A stretch of DNA of 64,000 nucleotides from Rathayibacter sp. VKM Ac-2804 (GCF_009866655.1 NZ_CP047420.1:2666001-2730000); one strand, 5' to 3'; shown: positions 42,495 to 51,990, counted from the stretch's first letter. Numbers and translations are program-made. The notes: a model not told the origin generated them from the sequence alone.

Positions 42495-42887
42495 CTAGGA
42501 GCGGCCGTCGCCGCGGTTGTCCCACCGGTCGTTCAGACGGTCCATGAAGTTGGACCCCTGGCCGCCGCTCGCCGAGCGCGGCTTCGAGGGCCGGCCCGCC
42601 TCGGGGATGCCGGACGTGGTGGAGCCGCCGGGTGCCGGACGCATCGCGACGACCACGCCCGCGAGCATCAGCGCGAAGCCTCCGACGCCCACGAGGGGCT
42701 GTCGGACGATGACGCCGGTGACGAGCACGCCGAGGCCGACGATGGCGAGGAGGATGCCGAGCACGAGGGCCCGGTAGTTGGTGCCGCCCCGGCCCTTGCT
42801 GACCGCCGCGACGAAGTCGGCGTCGTTCTGATAGAGATTGCGCTCCATCTCGTCGAGGAGCCGTTGCTCGTGTTCCGAAAGCGGCAT
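42495..42887 (-). CDS. DUF3040 membrane protein
   Basis: Protein of 130 residues of the actinobacterial DUF3040 family. The N-terminus ([22 protein letters not shown]) is the signature, followed by two membrane helices near residues 43-60 and 65-85 and a Ser/Gly/Pro-rich tail ending in [12 protein letters not shown]. Function unknown; the gene is often near mraZ, as in M. tuberculosis Rv2169c. ATG 42887 has GAAGGGG upstream. Divergent from the polyprenyl synthase gene. Confidence 0.88.
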   Translation of the reverse strand: MPLSEHEQRLLDEMERNLYQNDADFVAAVSKGRGGTNYRALVLGILLAIVGLGVLVTGVIVRQPLVGVGGFALMLAGVVVAMRPAPGGSTTSGIPEAGRPSKPRSASGGQGSNFMDRLNDRWDNRGDGRS

Positions 42888-43018
42888 CGGGACCCCTTCA
42901 GGGAGTGGCGTCGACCCGGCGGGGACGGCACCGAGGTGGGCGGGCGGTCTGCTCGACCGGGCTGGTGGCGCTTCAGTGTAGACCGAGGCCCGCCGAGGCG
43001 CCAGGCGCCATCGGTGCA

Positions 43019-43024
43019 TAGGCT
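43019..43024 (+). promoter_or_regulatory. Leaderless -10 box for polyprenyl synthase gene
   Basis: TAGGCT ends six bases before GTG 43031, so transcription should begin at the start codon. No ribosome-binding site is present. Confidence 0.6.
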
Positions 43025-43030
43025 GGTCGG

Positions 43031-44131
43031 GTGAACCACAGCACTCGTCTGGTCGATCGCGTCCAGTTCCGAATCGATGAATTCCTCACCGGGCGCACGC
43101 CAATTCTGCGCTCCATCGGAGAGGACGTCTCCGCCCTCGGCGACCTTTCGCGGGACTTTCTCAGCGGGGGCAAGCGCTTCCGGGCGCGCTTCTGCGAGGC
43201 GGGCTGGACGGCGGTCTCCGCGGTGCCGAGCGACGTCCACCGGAGCGCGTCCGATCCGATCGCGCGCGTCGGCGCGAGCCTCGAGCTCTTCCACGCCGCG
43301 GCGCTCGTCCACGACGACGTGATCGACAACTCCGACACCCGCCGGGGGGCGCCGGCGGCGCACCGCCGGTTCTCCGCGCTGCACGAGGACGGCGGCTGGT
43401 CGGGCTCGGCGGACGAGTTCGGCCGCTCCTCCGCGATCCTGCTCGGCGACCTGCTGCTGGTCTGGTCGGACGAGATCTTCGCGGACGCCGAGTGGGCGCT
43501 CGAGGACCGCACCGCGGCGGCGCGGGCCCGCGCAGAGTTCAACCTGATGCGCACGGAGGTGACGCTGGGCCAGTACCTCGACATCCTCGAGGAGAGCGCG
43601 TGGGTCCGCCACCCTGAGCACGAGCACCTCGAGCGCTCGGAGCGCGTGGTGGTCTTCAAGAGCGCCAAGTACAGCATCGAGGCGCCGCTCGCCATCGGCG
43701 GCTCGCTCGGCGGCGGCGACGACGCCCAGATCGACGCGCTGCGCGGATTCGGCCTGCCGCTCGGCATCGCCTTCCAGCTGCGCGACGACGTCCTCGGCGT
43801 GTTCGGCGACCCGGTCGTGACGGGCAAGCCGGCGGGCGACGACCTCCGCGAGGGCAAGCGGACCGTGCTGCTCGGCCTCGCCCGCGCCGCGGCGTCGTCG
43901 AGCGAGCGCGACGAGCTCGACGCCGTCGTCGGCCGCACCGACGCGAGGGCCGACGACATCGCCCGGGCTCAGGAGATCGTCGCCGGCTCCGGAGCGCTCG
44001 ACCGGCTCGAGGAGCGCATCGCCCGCGAGGTGGCGGCGGCCCTGGCCGTGCTGCCCGACGCCCCGCTGCGCGAGGAGGGCCTGGCGGAGCTGCGCGAGCT
44101 CGCCGACCGCGTCACCGCGCGCACGGCGTAG
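43031..44131 (+). CDS. Polyprenyl diphosphate synthase (IdsA-like)
   Basis: Protein of 366 residues, trans-isoprenyl diphosphate synthase. The first Asp-rich motif is DDVID (95-99) in LVHDDVIDNSDTRRG; the second is RDDVLGVFGD (251-260). GGKRFR at 47-52 is the substrate-binding motif. The product chain length (geranylgeranyl or longer) cannot be set from motifs alone. It may supply menaquinone side chains or carotenoid precursors. Position before the Rv2175c-like and kinase genes matches M. tuberculosis idsA2. Confidence 0.9.
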   Translation: MNHSTRLVDRVQFRIDEFLTGRTPILRSIGEDVSALGDLSRDFLSGGKRFRARFCEAGWTAVSAVPSDVHRSASDPIARVGASLELFHAAALVHDDVIDNSDTRRGAPAAHRRFSALHEDGGWSGSADEFGRSSAILLGDLLLVWSDEIFADAEWALEDRTAAARARAEFNLMRTEVTLGQYLDILEESAWVRHPEHEHLERSERVVVFKSAKYSIEAPLAIGGSLGGGDDAQIDALRGFGLPLGIAFQLRDDVLGVFGDPVVTGKPAGDDLREGKRTVLLGLARAAASSSERDELDAVVGRTDARADDIARAQEIVAGSGALDRLEERIAREVAAALAVLPDAPLREEGLAELRELADRVTARTA

Positions 44132-44165
44132 GACCTGAGGTCGCGGGCGGCTCAGCCCTGTCCGG

Positions 44166-44531
44166 TCAGGCCAGCGCCTGGGCGACGCGGCGCACCTCGG
44201 CCTTGCGGCCGGCGAGCAGCGCCTGCACGGGGCTGGTGCCGAGGCTGTCCTCGTCCGCGAGCAGCCAGTCGATCGCCTCGTCGTCCGAGAAGCCCTGGTC
44301 CGAGAGCAGGATCGCCGTGCCGCGGATCTCGCTCAGCGGCTCGCCGTCGCGGAGGAAGACGGAGGGGACTACGAGCCTGCCGTCGCGGCGCGTGCCGAGC
44401 AGGTGGCGCTCCTCGAGGAGGCGGCGCACCCGGCTGACGCCGAGACCGGTGACCTCGACCAGGTCGGGAACGGTCAGCCACTCGATCTCGGGAGTGGACG
44501 GGGAGGCGGAGGCAGCGGACGAGTCGGTCAC
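44166..44531 (-). CDS. Rv2175c-family DNA-binding protein
   Basis: Protein of 121 residues with a winged helix-turn-helix (WLTVPDLVEVTGLGVSRVRRLLEERHLL) followed by VPSVFL and a C-terminal region (SDDEAIDWLLADEDSLGTSPVQALLAGRKAEVRRVAQALA) that matches the Rv2175c family. In M. tuberculosis Rv2175c is a DNA-binding substrate of the adjacent kinase PknL; the same neighbour is present here, divergent by 72 bases. Targets are unknown. Confidence 0.85.
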   Translation of the reverse strand: MTDSSAASASPSTPEIEWLTVPDLVEVTGLGVSRVRRLLEERHLLGTRRDGRLVVPSVFLRDGEPLSEIRGTAILLSDQGFSDDEAIDWLLADEDSLGTSPVQALLAGRKAEVRRVAQALA

Positions 44532-44591
44532 CCGTCAAGAGTGCCACGAGCCGCCTCCGCGTTGCACGCCGGTTGTCCGGAGGGTCTTGCC

Positions 44592-44597
44592 TAGACT
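44592..44597 (+). promoter_or_regulatory. Leaderless -10 box for the PASTA kinase gene
   Basis: TAGACT ends six bases before GTG 44604, in the 72-base divergent gap with the Rv2175c-like gene. Predicts a leaderless mRNA. Confidence 0.6.
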
Positions 44598-44603
44598 CGT
44601 CGC

Positions 44604-46553
44604 GTGACCACCAGCCAGCTCGACCCTCTCCTCGGCCGTCTCGTCGACGGCCGGTACGAGGTGCGCTCCCGCATCGCGCGGGGCGGCATGGCCACCGTCT
44701 ACCTGGCGCACGACCAGCGCCTCGAGCGCCGGGTCGCCATCAAGGTCATGCACGGGCACCTCTCCGACGACGCGACGTTCAAGAACCGCTTCGTCCAGGA
44801 GGCGCGCTCCGCCGCGCGCCTGGCCCACCCGAACGTGGTCAGCGTCTTCGACCAGGGCCAGGACTCCGACATGGCCTACCTGGTGATGGAGTACCTCCCC
44901 GGCATCACCCTGCGCGACCTGCTCAAGGAGCGCGGACGGCTCACGGCCCAGCAGGTCGTCGACATCATGCACTCGGTGCTGTCCGGGCTCGCGGCCGCGC
45001 ACCGGGCGGGGATCCTGCACCGCGACCTCAAGCCGGAGAACGTGCTGCTGGCCGACGACGGCCGGATCAAGATCGGCGACTTCGGCCTCGCTCGGGCCGC
45101 GAGCGCGAACACCGCGTCCGGTCAGGCGCTCCTCGGCACGATCGCCTACCTCTCCCCCGAGCTGGTGACCCGCGGCACCGCCGACACCCGCAGCGACATC
45201 TACGCCATCGGCATCATGATCTACGAGATGCTCACCGGCGAGCAGCCCTTCACGGGCGAGCAGCCGATGCAGATCGCCTACCAGCACGCCAACGACTCGG
45301 TCCCCTACCCCAGCGCGAAGGTGCCCTCGGTGCCGACCTCGCTCGACGAGCTCGTGCTCTGGGCGACCGAGCGGGACCCGGACATGCGCCCGCGCGACGC
45401 CGGCGTGATGCTGGCGCAGCTGCTCGAGGCCGAGCGCCTGATGGGCATCACGCCGACCGACCGCCGCGGCGCGGACACCCAGGCCGTCACCCCCCTTCCG
45501 GTGGCGGAGCCCGCCACCGCGCTGCTGTTCGACGAGGCCGTCACGGGGCACACCTCGGTGATCGAGGGACCGCCCGCGGAGCTCGAGCAGCGCGACGACG
45601 ACGACGCGGTCGCCCGCCTCGCGACGAAGCGCCGCACGCGCCGCCGACGCGGCGTGCTGCTGACGGTGATCGTCCTGCTGCTCGCCCTCATCGGCGGCGG
45701 GACCGCCTGGTGGTACGGCGAGGGCCCCGGCGCGATCGTGAACGTGCCGGACGTGGTGAGCCGCTCGCAGGACGAGGCGACGGCCGCGCTGGTCAGCCAG
45801 GGCTTCGAGGTCTCGCCGCAGCAGGCGAACGACCTGACCGTCCCCGCCGGCACGGTGCTCAGCACCGATCCGCCCGGCGGCCAGGGACTGCACAAGGGCG
45901 ACGTCGTCACCCTCGTCGTCTCGAGCGGCCCGCGGCAGCTGCCGGTGCCCGCGCTCGCCGGCGTCTCCGAGGAGGAGGCTAGGGCCGCGATCCAGGCGGC
46001 GCCGTTCACAGTCGGCGACGTCACCCGGATCTTCGACGCCGACGTCCCCGCCGGCGTCGTCGTCTCGGCGTCGCTGCCCGACGGCGGCGAGCTGCCCGCG
46101 ACGATGTCCGAGACCAGCACGATCGCCATGGTCGTCAGCCTGGGCGCGATCCCGAACGTCGTCGGCCTCACGGTCGACGAGGCGACGGCGGCCGCGAAGG
46201 ACGCCGGGCTCGCCCTCGACCGCGAGCGAGAGGACTGGAGCGACACGGTCGCGGCCGGAGTGGTCCTCACGCAGATCAATCCCGAGGCGCCGGCGACCAC
46301 CGGCGACACCGTCTCCGTCGTCGTCTCGAAGGGCCCGCAGCCGGTCGCCGTCCCCAACGTCGTCGGGATGACCCGCGACCAGGCGAAGGCCGCGCTCAGC
46401 GCCGTCGACCTGAAGTGGAGCTACGGCCTGACCACCCCGCTGATCGACCAGGTGCCGGACGAGGTGACGAAGGTGACCAACCAGTCCGACAAGGAGGGCG
46501 CCCTCGTGCAGCGCGGCACGACGGTGCAGCTCTCGATCACGATCTCCATCTGA
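44604..46553 (+). CDS. pknL: Serine/threonine protein kinase with four PASTA domains (PknL position)
   Basis: Protein of 649 residues. Kinase domain about 12-285: glycine loop IARGGMATVYLA, Lys47 in VAIKVM, catalytic HRDLKPEN (Asp141) and DFGLA (159-163). A juxtamembrane linker leads to one membrane helix (about 347-369) and four extracellular PASTA repeats (about 378-645), which typically sense muropeptides or lipid II. By neighbourhood it is the PknL counterpart, although M. tuberculosis PknL lacks PASTA domains; by architecture it resembles PknB. Likely substrates nearby are the Rv2175c-like protein, GarA and DivIVA (inference from mycobacteria). Confidence 0.93.
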   Translation: MTTSQLDPLLGRLVDGRYEVRSRIARGGMATVYLAHDQRLERRVAIKVMHGHLSDDATFKNRFVQEARSAARLAHPNVVSVFDQGQDSDMAYLVMEYLPGITLRDLLKERGRLTAQQVVDIMHSVLSGLAAAHRAGILHRDLKPENVLLADDGRIKIGDFGLARAASANTASGQALLGTIAYLSPELVTRGTADTRSDIYAIGIMIYEMLTGEQPFTGEQPMQIAYQHANDSVPYPSAKVPSVPTSLDELVLWATERDPDMRPRDAGVMLAQLLEAERLMGITPTDRRGADTQAVTPLPVAEPATALLFDEAVTGHTSVIEGPPAELEQRDDDDAVARLATKRRTRRRRGVLLTVIVLLLALIGGGTAWWYGEGPGAIVNVPDVVSRSQDEATAALVSQGFEVSPQQANDLTVPAGTVLSTDPPGGQGLHKGDVVTLVVSSGPRQLPVPALAGVSEEEARAAIQAAPFTVGDVTRIFDADVPAGVVVSASLPDGGELPATMSETSTIAMVVSLGAIPNVVGLTVDEATAAAKDAGLALDREREDWSDTVAAGVVLTQINPEAPATTGDTVSVVVSKGPQPVAVPNVVGMTRDQAKAALSAVDLKWSYGLTTPLIDQVPDEVTKVTNQSDKEGALVQRGTTVQLSITISI

Positions 46554-46585
46554 CCGCGGAGCACTGCGGCCGAGCGCCGTCGGCA

Positions 46586-46750
46586 CGCTGGTCGAGCAGC
46601 CCCGCAGGGGCGTATCGAGACCCGCCCGTCGGACGACGGTGGATCTCGATACGCCCGCTCCGCGGACTCCTCGATCAGCATGCAGGTGCCCGCTCCGCGG
46701 GCTCCTCGATCAGCACGCAGGTGCCCGCTCAGCGGGCTCCTCGATCAGCA
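46586..46750. repeat. CTCGATCAGCA repeat cluster between convergent genes
   Basis: One inverted-arm unit (GCTGGTCGAGCAGCCCCGC ... CTCCTCGATCAGCA, 46586-46680) is followed by two direct 35-bp units (46681-46715, 46716-46750) that each end in GGGCTCCTCGATCAGCA. Related to the elements at 9.0-9.5 kb. Fills most of the gap between the kinase gene and aroG. Confidence 0.8.
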
Positions 46751-46780
46751 GGGAGCGTCCGCCGGCGAGCAGCGCGCGGC

Positions 46781-48154
46781 TCAGCGCTGGCGCAGCTCCT
46801 CGGCCACCAGGAAGGCCAGCTCGAGCGACTGCATGTGGTTGAGGCGCGGGTCGCAGACCGACTCGTAGCGGGTGGCGAGGGTCGCCTCGTCGATGTGCTC
46901 CGAGCCGCCGAGGCACTCGGTGACGTCGTCGCCGGTGAGCTCGACGTGGATGCCGCCCGGGTGCGTCCCTGCGGCGCGGTGCGCCTCGAAGAAGCCCTTG
47001 ACCTCGTCGACCACGTCGTCGAAGCGACGGGTCTTGTAGCCGGTGGGCGTCGTCAGGCCGTTGCCGTGCATCGGGTCGGTCACCCAGAGCGGCAGCGCAT
47101 CGCTCGCCTTGACCGCCTCGAGCAGCGGCGGGAGGGCGTCGCGGATCTTCCCGGCGCCCATCCGCGTGATGAAGGTGAGGCGCCCGGGCTCGCGGTCCGG
47201 GTCGAGCTTGTCGATCAGCTCGAGCATCGTCTCGGGGGTCGTCGACGGGCCGAGCTTGACGCCGATCGGATTGCGGACGCGCGAGAGGAAGTCGACGTGC
47301 GCGCCGTCGAGTTCGCGGGTGCGCTCGCCGATCCAGATGAAGTGGCTGGAGGTGTTGTACGGCGTGCCGGTGCGCGAGTCGATCCGCGTCATCGGGCGCT
47401 CGTAGTCCATCAGCAGGCCCTCGTGGCCGGTGTAGAACTCGGTGCGCTTCATGCCCTCGAAGTCGGCGCCGCAGGCCACCATGAACTTCACCGCGCGGTC
47501 GATCTCGCGGGCGAGCTGCTCGTAGCGCTGGTTCTGCGGGTTCTCGGTGAAGCCCTTGTTCCAGTAGTGCACGAGGCGGAGGTCGGCGAAGCCGCCCTGG
47601 GTGAAGGCGCGGATGAGGTTCAGCGTCGAGGCGGCCGTGTGGTAGCCCTGGACGATCCGGCGCGGGTCGGCGGTGCGCGACTCCGGAGTGAAGTCGTAGC
47701 CGTTGACGATGTCGCCGCGGTAGGCGGGCAGCGTCACGTCGCCGCGGGTCTCGAGGTCGCTCGAGCGGGGCTTCGCGAACTGGCCGGCCATGCGGCCCAT
47801 CTTGATGACGGGCATGCTCGCGCCGTAGGTCAGGACGACGGCCATCTGCAGCACGGTCTTCACCCGGTTGCGGATCTGGTCGGCGGTCGCGCCGGCGAAG
47901 GTCTCGGCGCAGTCGCCGCCCTGGAGTAGGAAGGCCTCGCCGCGGGCCGCGGCACCGAGGCGCTCGCGCAGCTGGTCGACCTCGCCCGCGAAGACGAGCG
48001 GGGGCAGCGCCGCGACCTCGGCGGACGCGGCGGCGACCGCGGCGGCGTCGGGCCAGTTCGGCTGCTGCTTGATCTCGAGCTCGCGCCAATAGTCCAGGCC
48101 GGCGACCACGGAGGGGGCGGCGAGGACGTACGGTTCGTTCGGATCGATGACCAC
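46781..48154 (-). CDS. aroG: Class II 3-deoxy-7-phosphoheptulonate synthase AroG
   Basis: Protein of 457 residues, class II (plant/mycobacterial) DAHP synthase. Signatures are QGGDCAETF, KMGRMAGQFAKPRS, GDIVNGYDF, WIGERTREL and HVELTGDDVTECLGG. It condenses PEP with erythrose 4-phosphate to open the shikimate pathway. GTG 48154 has AGGAAC upstream; TAAGCT at 48232-48227 on the minus strand could be a -10. Convergent with the kinase gene, as Rv2178c is near pknL in M. tuberculosis. Confidence 0.95.
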   Translation of the reverse strand: MVIDPNEPYVLAAPSVVAGLDYWRELEIKQQPNWPDAAAVAAASAEVAALPPLVFAGEVDQLRERLGAAARGEAFLLQGGDCAETFAGATADQIRNRVKTVLQMAVVLTYGASMPVIKMGRMAGQFAKPRSSDLETRGDVTLPAYRGDIVNGYDFTPESRTADPRRIVQGYHTAASTLNLIRAFTQGGFADLRLVHYWNKGFTENPQNQRYEQLAREIDRAVKFMVACGADFEGMKRTEFYTGHEGLLMDYERPMTRIDSRTGTPYNTSSHFIWIGERTRELDGAHVDFLSRVRNPIGVKLGPSTTPETMLELIDKLDPDREPGRLTFITRMGAGKIRDALPPLLEAVKASDALPLWVTDPMHGNGLTTPTGYKTRRFDDVVDEVKGFFEAHRAAGTHPGGIHVELTGDDVTECLGGSEHIDEATLATRYESVCDPRLNHMQSLELAFLVAEELRQR

Positions 48155-48291
48155 GAGGGTTCCTGGTTCTGACGGGCGCGCGGCGCGCGCAGTGATCGCC
48201 GCCCGGTCGGACGGCGACGGTTGACGAGCTTATCGGCTCGGCGGGGCCTTCTCCGGAGGTGCGCCCAGCCGGGAAGCCCGGTGGAGCAGGC

Positions 48292-48981
48292 TCAGCGCAG
48301 CAGGGCCGCGCGCTTCTCCTTGACCGAGGTCGCGTAGACGTCGAGATACTCCTGGCCGCTGAGCGCCAGCAGCTCGTACATGATCTCGTCGGTGATCGAG
48401 CGGAGGATGAAGCGGTCGCCCTCCATGCCCTCGAAGCGGCTGAAGTCGAGCGGCTCGCCGAAGACGATGCCGATGCGGCCGAGCTTCGGCAGCCGGCTGC
48501 CGATCGGCATGATGCGGGCGGTGTCGATCATCGCCACCGGGATGACGGGCACCCGCGCCTCGAGGACCATCCGCGCGACGCCGGTGCGGCCGCGGTACAT
48601 CCGCCCGTCGGGGCTGCGGGTGCCCTCGGGATAGATGCCGAGGGCCTCGCCGCCGGCCAGGACGCGGAGCCCGGTGTTGAGCGAGGCCTCCGAGGCCTTG
48701 CCGCCCGAGCGGTCGATCGGGAGCATGCCGGTGGCCGTGAAGAAGAGCTTCGTCGCCCAGCCCTTGAGGCCCTTGCCGGTGAAGTAGTCGCTCTTGGCGA
48801 GGAAGACCATGTTGCGCTCGATCACCAGCGGGAGGAACACCGAGTCGATGAAGGAGAGGTGGTTGCTCGCGAGGATGACGCCACCGGTCGCCGGGACGCG
48901 GTCGGCGCCGACCACCCAGGGCCGGAAGATCGTCTTGAGCAGGGGCCCCGCGACGATGTGCTTCATGAACCAGTAGAACAA
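48292..48981 (-). CDS. 1-acyl-glycerol-3-phosphate acyltransferase (PlsC family)
   Basis: Protein of 229 residues. The catalytic NHLSFID (His41, Asp46) and the glycerophosphate-binding EGTRSPDG are intact, with VPVIPVAMIDT further on. It acylates lysophosphatidate in phospholipid synthesis or a related acceptor. A hydrophobic N-terminus suggests membrane association. It lies 30 bases downstream of the glucokinase gene, with matching order at Rv2182c in M. tuberculosis. Confidence 0.9.
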   Translation of the reverse strand: MFYWFMKHIVAGPLLKTIFRPWVVGADRVPATGGVILASNHLSFIDSVFLPLVIERNMVFLAKSDYFTGKGLKGWATKLFFTATGMLPIDRSGGKASEASLNTGLRVLAGGEALGIYPEGTRSPDGRMYRGRTGVARMVLEARVPVIPVAMIDTARIMPIGSRLPKLGRIGIVFGEPLDFSRFEGMEGDRFILRSITDEIMYELLALSGQEYLDVYATSVKEKRAALLR

Positions 48982-49011
48982 GGGGCGCTCCTCAGCGGTC
49001 CGCGACCGGGG

Positions 49012-49971
49012 TCACAGCGAGCTCGCGTGCAGGCGGGCGAGGTCGGCGGCGCCGACGACCCCCGCGTCGTTGACGAGCTCCGCGATGCGGAACTCGGGCT
49101 CGGGGTGGTACCCCCGGGCGGGCAGGTTGTCGAGGTAGGCCTGGCGGATCGGATCGAGCAGCAGGTCGCCGGCCTGCGCCACTCCCCCGCCGATCACGAA
49201 CATCTGCGGGTCGAGCACCGCGCTGAGACTCGCCGCGGCCTCGCCGAGCCAGTGGCCGAGCTGTCGCAGGGCCGCGAGGGCGCCCAGGTCGCCGGCGCTG
49301 ATCAGCTCGGCGATGACGCCGCCGTCGAGCTCGCCGCCGTTCTTCGCGCGCGCATCGGCGATGCCCTGACCGATCCCGCCGGCGTCGGCCAGCTCGGCGG
49401 CGAAGCGCTGCAGCGCCCGGCCGGAGCCGTACTGCTCGATGCAGCCGCGGGCTCCGCAGCCGCAGGGCAGCCCGCCGGGAACGACCCGCATGTGGCCGAT
49501 CTCCGCCGCCGCGCCGAAGCCGCCGCGCAGGAGCCGGTCGTTGATGACGATCGCGCCGCCGACGCCGGTGCCGATGGTGAGCATCAGCATGTCGCTGACG
49601 AGGCGTCCGGCGCCGTAGCGGAACTCGGCCCAGCCGGCCGCGTTGGCGTCGTTCTCGATGATGATCGGGAGGTCGATGCGCGCCGAGAGCTTCTCGCGGA
49701 AGGGCTCGTTGCGCCAGTTGATGTTGGGGGCGTAGTAGACGATCGACTGCGAGGCGTCGATGAAGCCGGCCGCGGCGACTCCCACGGCCGAGACGTCGCC
49801 GGCGGGGAGGCCCTCGCGCAGGCGCGCCACCATCTCGACGACGACGTCGACGATGAGCTCCGGGTGCCCGGCGGGCGTCGGCTGGCGGTCCTCGCGGACG
49901 ATGCCGCCGAACTCGTCGACGAGCGCTCCCGCGATCTTCGTGCCGCCGATGTCGATACCGATCGCGTGCAC
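49012..49971 (-). CDS. ROK-family glucokinase
   Basis: Protein of 319 residues. ATP-binding IDIGGTKIAGAL (5-16), the sugar site ENDANAAGWAE, TIGTGVGGAIV and the zinc-binding CGCGARGC with upstream GH identify a ROK kinase. No helix-turn-helix domain is present, so it is an enzyme rather than a repressor. Glucose is the likely substrate. GTG 49971; divergent from the acyl-CoA ligase gene by 182 bases. Confidence 0.9.
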   Translation of the reverse strand: MHAIGIDIGGTKIAGALVDEFGGIVREDRQPTPAGHPELIVDVVVEMVARLREGLPAGDVSAVGVAAAGFIDASQSIVYYAPNINWRNEPFREKLSARIDLPIIIENDANAAGWAEFRYGAGRLVSDMLMLTIGTGVGGAIVINDRLLRGGFGAAAEIGHMRVVPGGLPCGCGARGCIEQYGSGRALQRFAAELADAGGIGQGIADARAKNGGELDGGVIAELISAGDLGALAALRQLGHWLGEAAASLSAVLDPQMFVIGGGVAQAGDLLLDPIRQAYLDNLPARGYHPEPEFRIAELVNDAGVVGAADLARLHASSL

Positions 49972-50153
49972 GCGAACCGCCTTCCCCTCGCCTCCGGCGC
50001 CGCTGCGCCGCGGGTCCGCCCTGGAGCGGCGGCCACAACGAGTGTAGTGACCCGCCGAGAACCGACGTGCGGATCGTTATCCTGAGTGGATGCACAGTCG
50101 CGGAGCGCCGGTAGGCTGGACCCGACAATCATTCAGGTACCGAAGGAGTTGCC

Positions 50154-51977
50154 GTGGAGCAGTTCGATTCCCCCCTCGTGGTCGCGCCGGATCCGCAGGC
50201 CAACACGACGGCGCTGCTGCTCGACCGGGTGCGGGAGACCCCTGACCGAGCGCTCTTCGCCCTTCCCGAGGGCGGCGGCTGGCGCGACGTCACCGCCCGC
50301 GAGTTCCTCGACCAGGTGACCGCGCTCGCGAAGGGCCTCGTCGCGGCCGGCATCGAGCCCGGCGACAAGGTCGGACTGATCTGCAAGACCCGCTACGAGT
50401 GGACGCTGATCGACTTCGCCGTGTGGTTCGCCGGCGGCGTCCTCGTGCCGGTCTACGAGACCTCCTCCCCCGCGCAGGTGCAGTGGAACCTGTCCGACTC
50501 CGGTGCGCACGCCGTCATCGTCGAGACGGCCGAGCACTTCGCCCGCTTCGACGAGATCCGCGCGGACCTCCCCGACGTCCGGCTCGCCTGGCAGATCGGT
50601 CTGGGCGACCTCGACAAGCTCGCCGCCCGCGGGGTCGACGTGCCCGACGCCGAGATCGAGCGCCGCCGCTCGCTCGCCACCGGCGCGGACGTCGCGACGA
50701 TCATCTACACCTCCGGCTCGACCGGCCGGCCCAAGGGCTGCATCATCCGGCACTCCAACTTCGTCGAGCTCAGCCGCAACTCCGCGGTCGCGCTGACCGA
50801 GCTGATCCACCAGCCGGGCGCGTCGACGCTGCTCTTCATCACGACGGCGCACGTCTTCGCGCGCTTCATCGCCATCCTCTGCGTGCACGGCGGGGTGAAG
50901 GTGGGGCACCAGGCCGACACGAAGCAGCTGCTCCCCTCGCTCGGCTCGTTCAAGCCGACGTTCCTCCTGGCCGTGCCGCGGGTGTTCGAGAAGGTCTACA
51001 ACTCGGCCGAGCAGAAGGCCGAGGCGGGTGGGAAGGGGAAGATCTTCCGCCGCGCGGCCGATGTCGCCGTCGCGCACTCGATCGCGGTCGAGGCGGGCTC
51101 GGTGCCGCTCGCGCTGAAGCTGCAGTTCCTGCTGTTCGATCGGCTCGTCTACTCGAAGCTGCGCACCGCGATGGGCGGCAACGTCCGCTACGCCGTGTCG
51201 GGCTCCGCTCCGCTCGGCGACCGGCTCGGTCACTTCTTCCACAGCCTCGGCATCAAGATCCTCGAGGGCTACGGACTCACCGAGACGACGGCGCCCGCGA
51301 CGGTCAACCGGACAGAGCGCTTCAAGATCGGCTCCGTCGGCCCGGCGATGCCCGGCTGCTCGATCCGGATCGCCGCCGACGGCGAGATCCAGGTGCGCGG
51401 CATCGACGTCTTCGGCGGGTACTGGAACGACGAGAAGGCGACGGCCGAGGCCTTCGACGGCGAGTGGTTCAAGACCGGCGACCTCGGCTCGCTCGACGAG
51501 GAGGGCTACCTCCGGGTCACCGGGCGGAAGAAGGAGATCATCGTCACCGCCGGCGGCAAGAACGTCGCGCCGGCCGCGCTCGAGGACCCGATCCGCGCCA
51601 ACCCGCTCGTCGGCCAGGTCGTCGTCGTCGGCGACCAGCGCCCGTTCATCGCGGCACTGGTGACCCTCGACCCCGAGATGCTGCCGACCTGGCTCGCGAA
51701 CAACGGGCAGGACGCGACGCTCACGCTCGAGCAGGCGGCCGTGAACCCGGCGGTCCTCGCCGAGGTGCAGCGCGCCGTCGACGCCGCGAACGCCCGCGTC
51801 TCCCGCGCCGAGTCCATCCGCAAGTTCGTCATCCTGCCCACCGAGTTCACCGAGGCGAGCGGCCACCTCACCCCGAAGATGAGCATCAAGCGGAACGTCA
51901 TCCTCGACGACTTCGCGGCGACGATCAGCAGCGTCTACAGCGCCGCCCCCGCCACAGAGGGCATCAGCCTCCGCTGA
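50154..51977 (+). CDS. Long-chain fatty-acid--CoA ligase (FadD15-like)
   Basis: Protein of 607 residues, AMP-forming acyl-CoA synthetase. The P-loop TSGSTGRPKG is at 186-195; EGYGLTETTAPATVN, FKTGDLGSLDEEGYLRVTGRKKE and the C-terminal catalytic lysine segment MSIKRNVI are present. It activates fatty acids for lipid synthesis or degradation. GTG 50154 has GAAGGAG six bases upstream; TAGGCT at 50112-50117 is a likely -10. Counterpart by position of M. tuberculosis fadD15 (Rv2187). Confidence 0.92.
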   Translation: MEQFDSPLVVAPDPQANTTALLLDRVRETPDRALFALPEGGGWRDVTAREFLDQVTALAKGLVAAGIEPGDKVGLICKTRYEWTLIDFAVWFAGGVLVPVYETSSPAQVQWNLSDSGAHAVIVETAEHFARFDEIRADLPDVRLAWQIGLGDLDKLAARGVDVPDAEIERRRSLATGADVATIIYTSGSTGRPKGCIIRHSNFVELSRNSAVALTELIHQPGASTLLFITTAHVFARFIAILCVHGGVKVGHQADTKQLLPSLGSFKPTFLLAVPRVFEKVYNSAEQKAEAGGKGKIFRRAADVAVAHSIAVEAGSVPLALKLQFLLFDRLVYSKLRTAMGGNVRYAVSGSAPLGDRLGHFFHSLGIKILEGYGLTETTAPATVNRTERFKIGSVGPAMPGCSIRIAADGEIQVRGIDVFGGYWNDEKATAEAFDGEWFKTGDLGSLDEEGYLRVTGRKKEIIVTAGGKNVAPAALEDPIRANPLVGQVVVVGDQRPFIAALVTLDPEMLPTWLANNGQDATLTLEQAAVNPAVLAEVQRAVDAANARVSRAESIRKFVILPTEFTEASGHLTPKMSIKRNVILDDFAATISSVYSAAPATEGISLR

Positions 51978-51990
51978 CGACTCCGCCCAC

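Noticed and set aside
48155-48291. Feedback leader or attenuator ahead of aroG
   Set aside because: Only a -10 candidate and a GC-rich palindrome are present; no aromatic codon run or alternative hairpins.
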